This document shows, piece after piece, positions 32,548-47,500 of a stretch of 64,000 bases of DNA. Where the stretch lies: assembly GCA_019510125.1 (NCBI GenBank), contig JAEKKX010000005.1, positions 234,009-298,008 on the forward strand, read 5' to 3'. A program made the position numbers and the translations under genes. The notes below the pieces were generated by a model. It had not been told where the DNA came from, did not search any database, and saw only the letters and a list, made by a program, of their open reading frames with translations. Each line of letters starts with the position of its first letter. Position 1 is the first letter of the stretch. The stretch is from Lysobacterales bacterium (lineage in GTDB: Bacteria > Pseudomonadota > Gammaproteobacteria > Xanthomonadales > Xanthomonadaceae).

Positions 32548-33786
32548 TCAGGGCACGACCTGGCCGGGCTCGCCCCCCTGGCCCTGCCCTTCCCGTACGC
32601 GCGGACGCTCGCGCGGCGCCGGCGTGCCGGCGTCGACGGCTTCGACCACCGCCGGGCCGGGGGCCGCGGCGCCGGGACGTTCGGCGGGACGTTCGACCTG
32701 CGCCGGCTGCGACGCCCGGGCGACGATGGCGCGCGGGGCCGGCTGTTCGCGGGGCCGTTCGACCTGCCCCGGGGGCGGCAGGTCCGCCGGCGGGCGCGAC
32801 GCCTGCGCCGGGCGCTCGCCGCCGGGCATGCCCGGGGCCTGCGAGTCGTTGCGCCGATCGTCGGCCTGCTTGCCGTCGAAGTACGCGCCGGGCGGACGGC
32901 TGTCGCCGAGGTCGCCCGGCGGACGCTGCCAGCCGCCGTTGCCGCGGCCGCCGTTGCGGGTGACGGCGAATTCCGCGCGGCAGCCCTGGGTCACCCAGAC
33001 GCTGTTGCCGCTGTAGCCCCAGGTGCGGCCTTCGATGCACGGCTTGCCCGACAACTGGCGGACCATGCGGACATCGCCACGACGGCCGGCGTTGAGGTTG
33101 CAACTGCGGCTGCGATTGTCGACCGATTCGCAGCGGACGATCGCGTTGCCATAGCCGCCGTTGCCGTAGTAACCGCCGCCGTAGTTCCCGCCGCCGTAAT
33201 TCCCGTTGCCGTAACCGTAGCCGGCCTGGAAGATCGCGCGGCAGCCGCCGCTGACCCACACGCCGCGGGAGTCGGTGCCCCAGGTGCGGCCCTGGATGCA
33301 CGGGCTGTCGGACACCTGGCGCACGAAGCGCGCGCTGCCGTAGGTGCTGCAGCGCGTGGTCCGGCCGTCCTTCGATTCGCAGCGGAACACGCCGTCGTTG
33401 CCATAGCCGCTGCCATAACCGTAGTCGTTGCCGTAGTAGCCGTTGCCGTAGTAGCCGTTGCCGTAACCGTAGTCGCTGCCGTAATAGCCGTCGTCGTAGC
33501 CCGAGCGCACGCGGAATTCGGCGCGGCAGCCGCCGCTCACCCACAGGCCCTGGTAATCGACGCCCCAGGTGCGGTTGCGGATGCAGGCGCTGTCGGAGAG
33601 CTGGCGCACCAGTTGCGCGTCGCCACCGTAGGTGTCGCAGCGCGAGGTGCGGCCGTCGCGGGATTCGCAGCGCACGATGTCGCCGTCGGCGCCGTTGTAA
33701 CCGTAGTTGCTCCACTGCGCGTGCGCCGGCAGGCTGGCCGTGCCGACGAACAGGAGGGAGGCGGTGAGAGCGAAGGCGTTGCGCAT
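32548..33786 (-). CDS. Secreted protein with three DUF3011 repeats and a Pro-rich tail
   Basis: A 412-residue exported protein. The signal peptide (MRNAFALTASLLFVGTASLP) is cleaved near AHA-QW. Three DUF3011 modules of about 55 residues follow at 37-92, 133-187 and 216-274. Each begins with RCES, keeps a Cys pair, RQ(L/V)S and RTWG, and ends with GCRAxF. Tyr/Gly/Asn-rich linkers separate them, and residues 285-412 are Pro/Arg/Gln-rich. DUF3011 proteins are envelope proteins of unknown role in xanthomonads; the paired Cys suggest disulfides. The start at 33786 is taken because the signal peptide begins there. Confidence 0.85.
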   Translation of the reverse strand: MRNAFALTASLLFVGTASLPAHAQWSNYGYNGADGDIVRCESRDGRTSRCDTYGGDAQLVRQLSDSACIRNRTWGVDYQGLWVSGGCRAEFRVRSGYDDGYYGSDYGYGNGYYGNGYYGNDYGYGSGYGNDGVFRCESKDGRTTRCSTYGSARFVRQVSDSPCIQGRTWGTDSRGVWVSGGCRAIFQAGYGYGNGNYGGGNYGGGYYGNGGYGNAIVRCESVDNRSRSCNLNAGRRGDVRMVRQLSGKPCIEGRTWGYSGNSVWVTQGCRAEFAVTRNGGRGNGGWQRPPGDLGDSRPPGAYFDGKQADDRRNDSQAPGMPGGERPAQASRPPADLPPPGQVERPREQPAPRAIVARASQPAQVERPAERPGAAAPGPAVVEAVDAGTPAPRERPRVREGQGQGGEPGQVVP

Positions 33787-33895
33787 GGCGTCATCCCCTA
33801 GATGAGTGGCCCCAATGTAGTCCGCGCGGATGAATGGCCGGCTAATTTTTCCGGTCCCGACCGGCCGTGGAACCTCGCGATTCAGGTAAACGGTT

Positions 33896-37311
<3,416 letters not shown>

Positions 37312-37352
37312 TCACGCGCCGGTCGCAGGACGCGCGACCGTGCGGCGAAGCC

Positions 37353-38084
37353 TCACCAGCGCGTGTTCTTGGAGATCGGCGGCGCTTCGTGCAGGCGGTC
37401 GTAGGCGCGCAGTTCGTCGCGCAGGTGGGCGATGCGCTGGCGCCCGAGCGCGTTGCGCGACTCGTCCAGGACCACGCCGTCGAGCAGTTCGGCCATGCGC
37501 TGCGCGGTCGGCAGCATCTTCTCCCAGGCGTCGAGCGCGGGGATCGGCGCCGGCAGGGTCAGGAAGAACGCGATCGCCGGCGTTTCCAGCGCCTGGATCT
37601 CGGCCATCTCGAAGCTGCCGGGCTTCTTGATGTTGGCGACGCTGAAGATCGGCCCACCGTCGGCGCGGCCGTCCAGCAGGCGGTGGAAGATGCTCATGTA
37701 GCCATAGCTCAGGCCGGCCTTCTCGGCCGCGACCACGATGTCCGGCCCGCGCAGCACTTCGCCGGCGCGCGCGGCGACGTACAGGGTGACGATCTTGTCG
37801 AAGTCCTCGCGGTCGCGCTTGCCGACTTCCGGCCCGGACGGCGGCGCGGCCGGTTCCGCCTGCCTGGCCTCCGGCGCAGGGTCGCCCTGCATCGACGGAC
37901 CGCCGAGATCGATCGAGATCGGCGCCGCGTCGGGCGCCAGCCGCGGCTCGCTGCGGCCGCTGCGCTCGTCCGGGCGCCGGCGCCCCTGCCCGGGCTTGCG
38001 CGGGCGGCCGAAGAAGTAGATCGCCGCCATCAGCAACAGGCCGGCGACGACGATTCCGATACGCAGCATCCAGATGTCGGACAT
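37353..38084 (-). CDS. zipA: Cell division protein ZipA
   Basis: Bitopic inner-membrane protein that ties FtsZ to the membrane in the division ring. A membrane segment at about 6-24 (RIGIVVAGLLLMAAIYFFG) is followed by a basic, Pro/Arg-rich linker to residue ~95 and the C-terminal FtsZ-binding domain (VTLYVAARAGEVLRGPDI to the end). Start at 38084 is MSDIWMLR. It lies between smc and ligA on the same strand, the conserved gammaproteobacterial smc-zipA-ligA order, with 22 bp from smc. Confidence 0.9.
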   Translation of the reverse strand: MSDIWMLRIGIVVAGLLLMAAIYFFGRPRKPGQGRRRPDERSGRSEPRLAPDAAPISIDLGGPSMQGDPAPEARQAEPAAPPSGPEVGKRDREDFDKIVTLYVAARAGEVLRGPDIVVAAEKAGLSYGYMSIFHRLLDGRADGGPIFSVANIKKPGSFEMAEIQALETPAIAFFLTLPAPIPALDAWEKMLPTAQRMAELLDGVVLDESRNALGRQRIAHLRDELRAYDRLHEAPPISKNTRW

Positions 38085-38106
38085 CGATTCGTTTCCTCTC
38101 GCGTTG

Positions 38107-41100
38107 TCAGGCCGCACCCGCCAGGCGCGCGGCTTCGGCCAGGTCGACCGAGACCAGGCGGCTGACGCCGGGCTCGCGCATGGTGACGCCGCTGAGCTGC
38201 CGCGCCGCCTCCATCGTGGACTTGTTGTGGGTGACGAACAGGAACTGCACCTGCTCGCTCATCTCGCTGACCATGGCCGTGAAGCGGCCGACGTTGGCCT
38301 CGTCCAGCGGCGCGTCGACCTCGTCGAGCAGGCAGAACGGCGCAGGATTGAGCCGGAAGATCGCGAAGACCAGCGCGACCGCGGTCATCGCCTTCTCGCC
38401 GCCGGACAGCAGCGAGATGTTGGACACGCGCTTGCCCGGCGGACGGGCCATGATCGCCACGCCGGTGTCGAGCAGGTCCTCGCCGGTGAGTTCGAGATAG
38501 GCGTGGCCGCCGCCGAACAGCCGCGGATAGAGCTCCTGCACGCCGGCATTGACCCGGTCGAAGGTGTCCTTGAAGCGGCCGCGGGTCTCGCGGTCGATCT
38601 TGCGGATCGCCTCTTCCAGCGTCTCCAGCGCGGTGGTGAGGTCGGCGTCCTGCGCATCGAGATATTCCTTGCGCTGCGCGGCCTCGGCGTGCTCCTGGAT
38701 CGCGGCCAGGTTGACCGGCTCCAGCCGGCGCAGCTTGGCGTCGAAATCGGTGACGACCTTCTCCCAGGCCGACGGGTCGGCGTCCTCGACCAGCGTGTTG
38801 AGCACGTCCTCGACGACGAAGCCGGCGCTGGTCACGGCCTCGGCGAGCTGCTCGGCCTTCAGCGCCAGCGCCTGCTGGTCGAGCCGGCGCTGGGCGATCT
38901 TCTCGCGCTGCGATACCGACTGCTCGTCGCGCTGGTGGCGGGTGGACTCGAACTCGCGCAGTTCTCCGTCGATGCCCTCCAGCGTCGCCCGCGCGGCGGC
39001 GAGGTTCTTCTCGGCGATCACGCGCTGCTCCAGCGCGACCTGGCGCTGCTGCTCCAGCGCGACCACCGGGGCGTCGCCCTCGGACAACTGCGAGGCCAGT
39101 TCGGTGAGCCGGGTGTCGAGCTGGCCGCGCTGGCCGCCCATGCGGTCCAGCGCCTGCGCCAGCGCGACGACCTGCGCCCGCTGCGATTCGAGGTTCAGCG
39201 CCAGCGCGTGCGCGGCGTCGCGCGATTCGCGGGCCTGCTGGCGCGCGGCGTCGCGCGCGTCGGCGAGCGTGCGCCGCTCGCTTTCGAGCTGCTGGCGGGT
39301 GGCTTCGAGCTCGGCCATGCGCTCGACCGCCTCCTCCAGCCGCGAGCGCGCTTCCTTCGCCTGCTGCGCGGCCGCATCGAGGGTCTCGATCAACTGGCCG
39401 AGATCGACGTCGATCTTGCCGATGCGGTTGCGCGCGGTGTCGAGGCGGCCCTGCTGGCTCTGGAGCTGGCCGGCCAGTTCGGACACGTTGCGGTGCGCGA
39501 GGTACAGCGCGCGCTGGGCGTCCTCGCGCTGCTGCTCGGCGGCGAGCATGCGGTCGCGGAAGGACGCGATCGTGCGGTCCAGCTCGGCTTCGCGCTGCTG
39601 CAGGGTCTCGATCGACGCCCGCAGGTCCTGGATCTCGCGTTCGCGCAGCAGCGCGCCCTGCTTGGCGGCGCCGGAGCGGCTGACCCGCACCCAGCCCTCG
39701 CCGAGGCGTTCGCCGCTGCGGGTGATGACCGATTCGCCGTCGCCGAGCCGCGCCTGCAGGGCGCGCGCGTCGGCCAGGGTCTCGGCGGCGTGGAGCTTGG
39801 CGAACAGGCGGCGGATCGCCAGCGGGCCTTCGACCTTGGCCGCCAGCGAGGTCGGCGCGAACGCCGCGTCGCCGCGTTCGGCGGCGACCAGCGCGAGCCG
39901 GCCCTCGCCGAGGTCGGACAGCGCTTCGACAAGGGTTTCGGGCGACTCGATCAGCACGCCTTCGATCAACTGGCCGAGCGCGCTCTCGACCGCGAATTCC
40001 CAGCCCGACTCCACCCGCAGCGCCTCACCGACGCGGGTCGCCGAATCCAGCCCGCGGGCCTTGAGCCAGGCCATCGCGGCGCCCTGCTCCTGGCCGAGCG
40101 CCGCGTGCTGCAGCGCTTCGAGCGAGGACAGGCGGCCGCGCGAGGCCTGGGTCTGCTTGCGCACGTCGGCCAGCTCGGCCTGGGCGTTGCGGACCTGGTC
40201 CTGCAGATCGACCACCGCCTGCTTGCGGGCGTCGAGGTCGAGGCTGAGCCCGTCGAGCGCGGCCTTGCGCTCCTCGTGCTGCAGTTCGATGCCGGCGAAG
40301 GCCTCGGCCAGCGCATCGAGGTCGAGCGCGGTGCGCTCGGCGGACAACTGTTCGCGGCGACGCTCGGCGTCCAGCGACTGGCGATCGAGGTAGTCGACGC
40401 GGGTGCGCTCGACCTCGGCCGCGCGCGAGGCCTCGGCTTGGGCGCGCCCGAGCTGGTCCCAGCGCTGCTGCCAGTCGGCGAGCTTCGCCTCGGCGTCGTG
40501 CAGGGCCTGCTGGCGGTCGGCGTCGGCCTCCTTCAGCGCTTCCAGCCGCGGCTCGGCCTCGTCGATGCCGGCGCGCAGGCTGTCGAGGCGCTGCTGGTCG
40601 TGCTCGATGTGCACGCCGATCTCCGAGAGCGCCTGCTGGGCCTCGTCGCGGGCGCGCTGCAGGCGCTGCGACAGGTCCTTCTGGTGCGCGATCTGCTGCT
40701 CGACCCGGGCCAGCGTGCCGCCGACCTCGTAGCCCTCGGCCTGGGCCTTGTTCAGCGCCTCGGCGGCGGCTTCGCGGCGGGCGCGGTTCTCCTCGATCCG
40801 GCGTTCGGCCTCGCGCTGGTCGGCGATGATCTGCTGCAGCCGGGTTTCTTCGTTCGACAGTTTCTCGCGCAGGCCCTGCAGGCGGTTGTCGAGGACCCGG
40901 AACTCCAGCGCCTTCCACTCCGCGTCCTTGATCCGGCGCTCGGCCTGGATCGCCTGGTACTGCTCGGCCTGGCGGGCCTGGCGGGCGAGGTGCTGGAGCT
41001 GCTTGCCGACTTCCTCGCGCAGGTCGTTGAGGCGGTCGAGGTTCTCGCGGGTGTGCTTGATCCGGTTCTCGGTTTCCTTGCGGCGCTCCTTGTACTTGGA

Positions 41101-41610
41101 GATGCCGGCGGCCTCTTCGAGGTAGACGCGCAGTTCCTCGGGCTTGGCCTCGATGACCTGCGAGATCATGCCCTGCTCGATGATCGAGTAGCTGCGCGGG
41201 CCCAGGCCGGTGCCCAGGAACAGGTCGGTGATGTCGCGGCGGCGGCACTTGGTGCCGTTGAGCGAGTAGCCGCTCTGGCCGTCGCGGCTGACCGTGCGCT
41301 TGACCGAGATTTCGTTGAACGCGGCGTACTCGCCGGTGATGGTGTGGTCGCTGTTGTCGAAGATCAGTTCGACCGAGGCCTGCGCCACCGGCTTGCGCGC
41401 CGAGCTGCCGGAGAAGATCACGTCGGTCAGCGAGTCGCCGCGCAGGCGGCTGGCCGCGCTTTCGCCCATCACCCAGCGGATGGCGTCGATGATGTTCGAC
41501 TTGCCGCACCCGTTCGGACCCACGATGCCGGTCATGTTGGTCGGCAGGTGCAGGGTGGTCGGGTCGACGAAGGACTTGAAGCCGGAAAGCTTGATCGTGG
41601 AAAGACGCAT
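38107..41610 (-). CDS. smc: Chromosome partition protein SMC
   Basis: ATPase of the bacterial condensin that extrudes DNA loops and individualises sister chromosomes. The 1167-residue protein has the Walker A loop at 31-39 (GPNGCGKSN), two long coiled coils (about 170-500 and 650-1010) around a hinge near 515-635, and the C-terminal signature LLSGGEKAMTAVALVFA with Walker B CLLDEVDAPLDEANV. Its kleisin and WHD partners ScpA and ScpB are encoded at 57947-59785, so this organism uses SMC-ScpAB instead of MukBEF. It probably heads the smc-zipA-ligA-epmA transcript. Confidence 0.97.
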   Translation of the reverse strand: MRLSTIKLSGFKSFVDPTTLHLPTNMTGIVGPNGCGKSNIIDAIRWVMGESAASRLRGDSLTDVIFSGSSARKPVAQASVELIFDNSDHTITGEYAAFNEISVKRTVSRDGQSGYSLNGTKCRRRDITDLFLGTGLGPRSYSIIEQGMISQVIEAKPEELRVYLEEAAGISKYKERRKETENRIKHTRENLDRLNDLREEVGKQLQHLARQARQAEQYQAIQAERRIKDAEWKALEFRVLDNRLQGLREKLSNEETRLQQIIADQREAERRIEENRARREAAAEALNKAQAEGYEVGGTLARVEQQIAHQKDLSQRLQRARDEAQQALSEIGVHIEHDQQRLDSLRAGIDEAEPRLEALKEADADRQQALHDAEAKLADWQQRWDQLGRAQAEASRAAEVERTRVDYLDRQSLDAERRREQLSAERTALDLDALAEAFAGIELQHEERKAALDGLSLDLDARKQAVVDLQDQVRNAQAELADVRKQTQASRGRLSSLEALQHAALGQEQGAAMAWLKARGLDSATRVGEALRVESGWEFAVESALGQLIEGVLIESPETLVEALSDLGEGRLALVAAERGDAAFAPTSLAAKVEGPLAIRRLFAKLHAAETLADARALQARLGDGESVITRSGERLGEGWVRVSRSGAAKQGALLREREIQDLRASIETLQQREAELDRTIASFRDRMLAAEQQREDAQRALYLAHRNVSELAGQLQSQQGRLDTARNRIGKIDVDLGQLIETLDAAAQQAKEARSRLEEAVERMAELEATRQQLESERRTLADARDAARQQARESRDAAHALALNLESQRAQVVALAQALDRMGGQRGQLDTRLTELASQLSEGDAPVVALEQQRQVALEQRVIAEKNLAAARATLEGIDGELREFESTRHQRDEQSVSQREKIAQRRLDQQALALKAEQLAEAVTSAGFVVEDVLNTLVEDADPSAWEKVVTDFDAKLRRLEPVNLAAIQEHAEAAQRKEYLDAQDADLTTALETLEEAIRKIDRETRGRFKDTFDRVNAGVQELYPRLFGGGHAYLELTGEDLLDTGVAIMARPPGKRVSNISLLSGGEKAMTAVALVFAIFRLNPAPFCLLDEVDAPLDEANVGRFTAMVSEMSEQVQFLFVTHNKSTMEAARQLSGVTMREPGVSRLVSVDLAEAARLAGAA

Positions 41611-41713
41611 GCGCTGTCGGGAACTCCGCCGGCCCGACCGGACGGACCGGCGCTGGCGCAGCTATGGAATCGGTTGAGAAACGAGCGCCAAGCGATTGAT
41701 TTCGCTGACGACA

Positions 41714-41748
41714 ATGCGGCGCAATCGCCGCATCATCCCCGCAGTATA
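41714..41748 (-). promoter_or_regulatory. smc promoter (-10) and leader hairpin
   Basis: On the minus strand TATACT (41748-41743) is a good -10 with a weak -35. About 10 bases downstream is an eight-pair stem ATGCGGCG / CGCCGCAT with a 4-base loop (41714-41733), which would lie at the start of the smc leader RNA. The rest of the 160-bp gap is plain. Confidence 0.4.
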
Positions 41749-41771
41749 TAGAACGCCGCGGCGCGCGAAAC

Positions 41772-42869
<1,098 letters not shown>

Positions 42870-42912
42870 CAGCAGTCCTCAACGTGGAAACGGGAGCATG
42901 GAAACGGAAGCG

Positions 42913-42960
42913 TCGAAAAGGAAGCCTCGAAGGGAGGCTTCGAAAAGGAGACCTCGAAAC
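42913..42960. repeat. Short tandem TCGAA repeats in the ATPase/GH1 divergent region
   Basis: Four imperfect units, each starting TCGAA (at 42913, 42927, 42940 and 42954), repeat with a 13-14 bp period, rich in purines. Inside them GAAGCCTC / GAGGCTTC (42921-42941) can pair. Just left are two copies of TGGAAACGG. Confidence 0.6.
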
Positions 42961-43009
42961 CTGGCGAAGCGGCCGTCGCGGGCTTGCGCGCAAGCCGCGC
43001 GAGGCCTGC

Positions 43010-43034
43010 TATAGTCCGCATGTAACCGGTTACA
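43010..43034 (+). promoter_or_regulatory. GH1 promoter -10 and LacI-type operator TGTAACCGGTTACA
   Basis: TATAGT at 43010-43015 is followed by the perfect 14-bp palindrome at 43021-43034, placed at the expected transcription start. A repressor bound here would block the GH1 promoter. It is also 150 bp upstream of the divergent ATPase gene. It differs from the site upstream of the TonB receptor at one base. Confidence 0.85.
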
Positions 43035-43069
43035 TGATGCCACCGATGCCGTCTCCGAGGAACCCCGCC

Positions 43070-44446
43070 ATGCCGTCGCCCGCCGCCTCCGCATCCCGAC
43101 TGTTTCCCGAGGGCTTCCTCTGGGGCGCCGCCACCGCCGCGCACCAGATCGAAGGCTCGCCGCTCGCCGACGGCGCCGGGCCGAGCATCTGGACCCGGTT
43201 CGCGCACACCCCGGGCATGACCCTCAACGGCGACACCGGCGACGTCGCCTGCGACCACTACCGGCGCTGGAAGGAAGACGTGAAGCTGATGGCCGACCTC
43301 GGCCTGCAGGCCTACCGCTTCAGCGTGTCGTGGTCGCGGATCCTGCCCGAGGGCGTCGGCCGGGTGAACCAGGCCGGCCTCGACTTCTACTCGCGACTGG
43401 TCGACGAACTGCTGGCGAACGGCATCGAACCGCTGCTCACTCTTTACCACTGGGACCTGCCGGCGGCGCTGGACGACCGCGGCGGCTGGCTCAACCGCGA
43501 CTGCGCCGACTGGTTCGCCGAGTACGGCCGCGTGCTCTACCGCGCGCTGGACGGCCGGGTGAAGAAGTGGGTCACGCTCAACGAGCCGTGGGTGATCACC
43601 GACGGCGGCTACCTGCACGGCGCGCTGGCGCCGGGCCATCGCAGCAAGTACGAAGCGCCGATCGCCACCCACAACCTGATGCGCGCGCACGGCGCGGCGG
43701 TGCAGGCGTACCGCGCCGAAGGCAAGCACGAGATCGGCCTGGTGGTGAACATCGAGCCGAAGTACCCCGCGACCGACAGCGCCGCAGACGCCGCCGCGAC
43801 CCGGCGCGCGCACGCCTACATGAACGAGCAGTACCTGCATCCGGCGCTGCTCGGCCGCTATCCGCCGGAGCTGAAGGAGATCTTCGGCGACGCCTGGCCG
43901 GACTTCGACCCGAAGGATTTCGAGCTGATCGCGCAGCCTCTGGATTTCGTCGGCATCAACTACTACACGCGCAGCGTGACCAAGGCGGCGGAGACCTACC
44001 CGCTGAACGCCGCGGCCGTGCGCCAGCCGTTGGGCACCTATACCGAAACCGGCTGGGAAGTGTTCCCGCAGGGCCTGACCGACCTGCTGCTGTGGTTCAA
44101 GCGCACCTACGGCGACCTGCCGGTCTACATCACCGAGAACGGCGCCGCCTTCTTCGACCCGCCGGTGGCCGAGGCCGGTCGCATCTGCGACCCGCTGCGC
44201 ATCAACTACCTGCACAAGCACCTCAACGCGATCCGCGATGCGATCGAGGCCGGTGTGGACATTCGCGGCTACATGGTCTGGTCGCTGCTCGACAACCTCG
44301 AATGGTCGCTCGGCTATTCCAAGCGCTTCGGCATCGTCCACGTGAACTACGGCACCCAGGCGCGCACGCCGAAGGACAGCGCCCGCTTCTATTCCGGCGT
44401 GATCGCCAGCCATGGCGGCACGCTCGCGGAGCCGTCGCCGTACTGA
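43070..44446 (+). CDS. GH1 beta-glucosidase
   Basis: A 458-residue retaining beta-glucosidase. The acid/base Glu172 is in TLNEPWV and the nucleophile Glu356 in YITENGAAF; the N-terminal FLWGAATAAHQIEGS is also classical. No signal peptide, so it acts in the cytoplasm on imported oligosaccharides. Of the in-frame ATGs at 43034, 43037, 43046 and 43070, the last is chosen: it has GAGGA 8 bp upstream, while the first two lie in the operator at the predicted transcript start. A strong terminator follows. Confidence 0.94.
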   Translation: MPSPAASASRLFPEGFLWGAATAAHQIEGSPLADGAGPSIWTRFAHTPGMTLNGDTGDVACDHYRRWKEDVKLMADLGLQAYRFSVSWSRILPEGVGRVNQAGLDFYSRLVDELLANGIEPLLTLYHWDLPAALDDRGGWLNRDCADWFAEYGRVLYRALDGRVKKWVTLNEPWVITDGGYLHGALAPGHRSKYEAPIATHNLMRAHGAAVQAYRAEGKHEIGLVVNIEPKYPATDSAADAAATRRAHAYMNEQYLHPALLGRYPPELKEIFGDAWPDFDPKDFELIAQPLDFVGINYYTRSVTKAAETYPLNAAAVRQPLGTYTETGWEVFPQGLTDLLLWFKRTYGDLPVYITENGAAFFDPPVAEAGRICDPLRINYLHKHLNAIRDAIEAGVDIRGYMVWSLLDNLEWSLGYSKRFGIVHVNYGTQARTPKDSARFYSGVIASHGGTLAEPSPY

Positions 44447-44488
44447 CGCTTTCCAAGACGCCTCCCCCTCCCCCTCCACGGGTGGCGC

Positions 44489-44523
44489 CCCCGATCGGAC
44501 GAAAGTCGATCGGGGATTTTTTT
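44489..44523 (+). terminator. Intrinsic terminator of the GH1 gene
   Basis: CCCCGATC / GATCGGGG stem extended by GAC/GTC around a GAAA tetraloop, then A and seven T. A textbook Rho-independent terminator, 43 bp after the stop. Confidence 0.9.
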
Positions 44524-44531
44524 GCGCTCGG

Positions 44532-47500
44532 CTAGCGCAGCCCGATACGCACCCGGCGCGCGCCGGGCGGGATCGCAAGCTCGCCGGCGCGCCAGGTCGC
44601 GACGCGGCCGTCGATCGTGGTCCGCCCGGGGCGGGCATCGTCGAGCGGCCACGGCAGCACCGCACCGCCGGCCGGCAGCCGCGTGTCGGCCGACAGCGTC
44701 AGTTCCAGTGCGCCGGCGGTGCGCCGCAGCGTGTAGCCGAGCGCGCCCTGCGGCGTGCGCAGGCCGTCGATGGCCACGCCCGATCCGTCCAGCCAGCGCG
44801 CGGGAATCCCGGCCGCCAGCACCAGCGCGTCGTCGTCCTCGCGGCCGTAGGCGAACAGGTCGAGCGCCGAACGCACGAAATCCGACGCCACCCAGGCGTG
44901 CGGCAGGTCGCCGAGGAAGAACGGCTTGCGCGGCGTGCGCGAGACCACCTCGCCCCACTGGTTCCAGGCCTGCGGCGCGCGATCGGCGAAGAAGAAGCGC
45001 ACCGCGTCCCACGCGCGATCGCGCCAGCCCAGGCGCACGAACGCGCCGACGTTGCGCCACTCGTAGGGCGTGTAGTCCTTCCAGTCGCGTTGGCCGTCGC
45101 GGCGCTGCGCGAATTCGCGCCAGTAGCGCTCGAACGTGCCGTGCAGCAGGTCCTGCGGCAGGCGCGCCTGCTCGCCGCCGGGCGCGAGCGCGATCGTGGT
45201 CGAGGTCGGGTCGAAATCGCCCAGCTCCGCCGCGCCGGGCAGGTAGTCGATGCCGTGCCGGGTCGTCGCCGCCCGCAGCGACGCGTGCAGGTCGCCAGCG
45301 AAGCGATCGCGCGCGGCGGCCATGCGCGCGGCGGCGTCGCCCTCGCCCAGCCGCTGCGCGATCCACACCGCGTCCTTGTAGCCGCGCAGCGCCCAGAAGT
45401 CGTCCCAGTACGAATGCATCGGCTTGGCCGAGTAGCCCTCGTGGCTGATCGACACCGGCATCAGGCCGTAGAACGCCGGGTCGCGGGCGCGGTTCTCCTC
45501 GGTGCGCTCGCTGGCGCTCAGCGCCTCCATGTAATCGAAGGCGGCGCGCACGTGCGGCCACATCCGACGCAGGAAGACGTCGTCGCCGGTGTAGCGGGCG
45601 TACTCGGCGATCGCGAAGATCAATTCGCCGTGGCTGTCGTTCTCCGGCACCGGGTCGCTGCCGCGATCGTCGACGCAGCACGGCACCTTGCCGTTGTCGA
45701 ACTGGTACGGCGCGTACCACGCGAGATATTCGCGCACCGCGTCCGAACGGCCCATGCGCAGCAGCGCCTCGGAGATCATCGCGCCGTCGCGGATCCAGCT
45801 TCGCGCGTACGACCGCGTGCCAGGCTGCAGCCGCGGGCCGACCCGCGAGATCAACTGGTGCGCCAGCGCCGTGCGCAGCGTATCGACCAGCGGCTGGCCC
45901 TCCGCCGGCACCGTGAAGCGCACCGCGCCGAGGGTCGTCCGCCAGCGGTCGGCGACCGCGCGCTGGCGCTGTTCCGCACCGCAGGGATCGCCTTCGCAGA
46001 ACGGCGCGCCACCGCCCAGCGGCACCACCACGTCGATCTCGCGCGATTCGCCGGGCGCCAGGCGCCAGCGGTACAGCAGCGCGCCCGACGCCAGCCCGGT
46101 GGCGTCCTCGACGCGACGCGACGCGGGCGCCGCGCCTGACGCGAGCTGCGCGCTCGCCATGCCGGCGTCGAACGCGGTCGCGAACGCGGCGTCGGGCACG
46201 CGCCCGGGATAGACGCGCGGCACGCCCTCCACCTGCACGCGGCCATCGTCGTCGATCGCCAGCGACGCGATGCGGCTGACCCCGCCGGTGGTGTTGAGGA
46301 ACTGGCCGGGCGGATTGACCTGGAACGGCTGCACCGCCAGCGCCAGTGTGTAGTCGTGCGCGACGGAGGAGGGATTCGACAGCGCGTAGCGGGCGACGAG
46401 CTGGGTGCGTGCGCCGTCCGCCTGCGCATCGACGAACGCGGTGGTGCGCAGCGACGCCGCCGCATGCGTCCATGCGACGCTCGGGATCGGCAGGAAGCCG
46501 TCCTCCAGCGACTGCGCGCTGGCGACGTCGGCCCAGTCCAGCAGCGTGTCGTCGACGCGCACGAACGGTTCGAGGCTGAAGCCGCCCTTCGCGACCTCGA
46601 TCGCGCCGTCCTCGCCGATCAGCCCCTGCTCGCGACCGCCGTCGACGCCGAGGATCGTCCAGTACGGCTGCTCGCCGCTGAAGCCGCGCGGAAAGCGGCC
46701 GCGCGGCTGGTCCTGCGCGACCGCGGCGACGAACGCGTTGGGGCTGGCGGCGAAGGCCAGCGGTTCGACCGTCGCCTGCGCCAGCCCGGCGGCGTTGTCG
46801 CGGCTCTCGATCGCGACATAGCGCGCCTCGGATTCCGGGGTGGCGATCCAGTCGCGGCCGCCGTCGCTGTCGGACACCGTGCGCAGCGTGCGCCAGTCGC
46901 GGCCGTCGTCGGAGGCCCGCACGGCGTAGACGGCGGGCCGGCCGTTCCAGTCCAAGCGCAGGCCGCCGAATTCGGTCGCCGCGCCGAGGTCGAGGACCAG
47001 GCGCTGCGTACCCGGGCCGCCGACCCACGCGATCGCGGCATCGCCGTCGATCGCATGCATCGCGTCGCGCCCGTGCGCGGTCGCGCGCGCGGCGACGATC
47101 CGCGGCGTCTCCACGTCCGCCGGCAGCGCGGTGAAGCGCAGGTCGTCGAAGCAGACCGTGCCCTTGCCGCCGGCGCTGTTGTTGAGAGTGAATTCGAGCT
47201 TGGCGCTGGCGCGCAGCCGCGGATCGCTGCCCGGCCCCCAGGCCTTGCCGATCATCCGGCGCTTGTAGCGCACGGCGGTCCAGTCGTGCGGGAAGGCGTA
47301 TTTCGGCCTGTTGACCCACCACACGTTGTCGCCGCTGGCGTCGATCAGCTTGAACTGCAGGTCGTTCGCCGGCGAATCGCCGCGCAGGCGCAGGTCGAAG
47401 CGGTAGTTGTCGGGATAGTCGAGCGCCAGGTCGCGCTGCAGGCCGACGTAGCCGGAGACGCCGTTGAAGTCGTAGTCCAGGCACAGCGCGCCGGCGTCGG

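Noticed and set aside
43034-43069. Earlier ATG starts for the GH1 gene
   Set aside because: The first two lie in the operator at the predicted transcription start and have no ribosome binding site; the ATG at 43070 has one and matches homologues.
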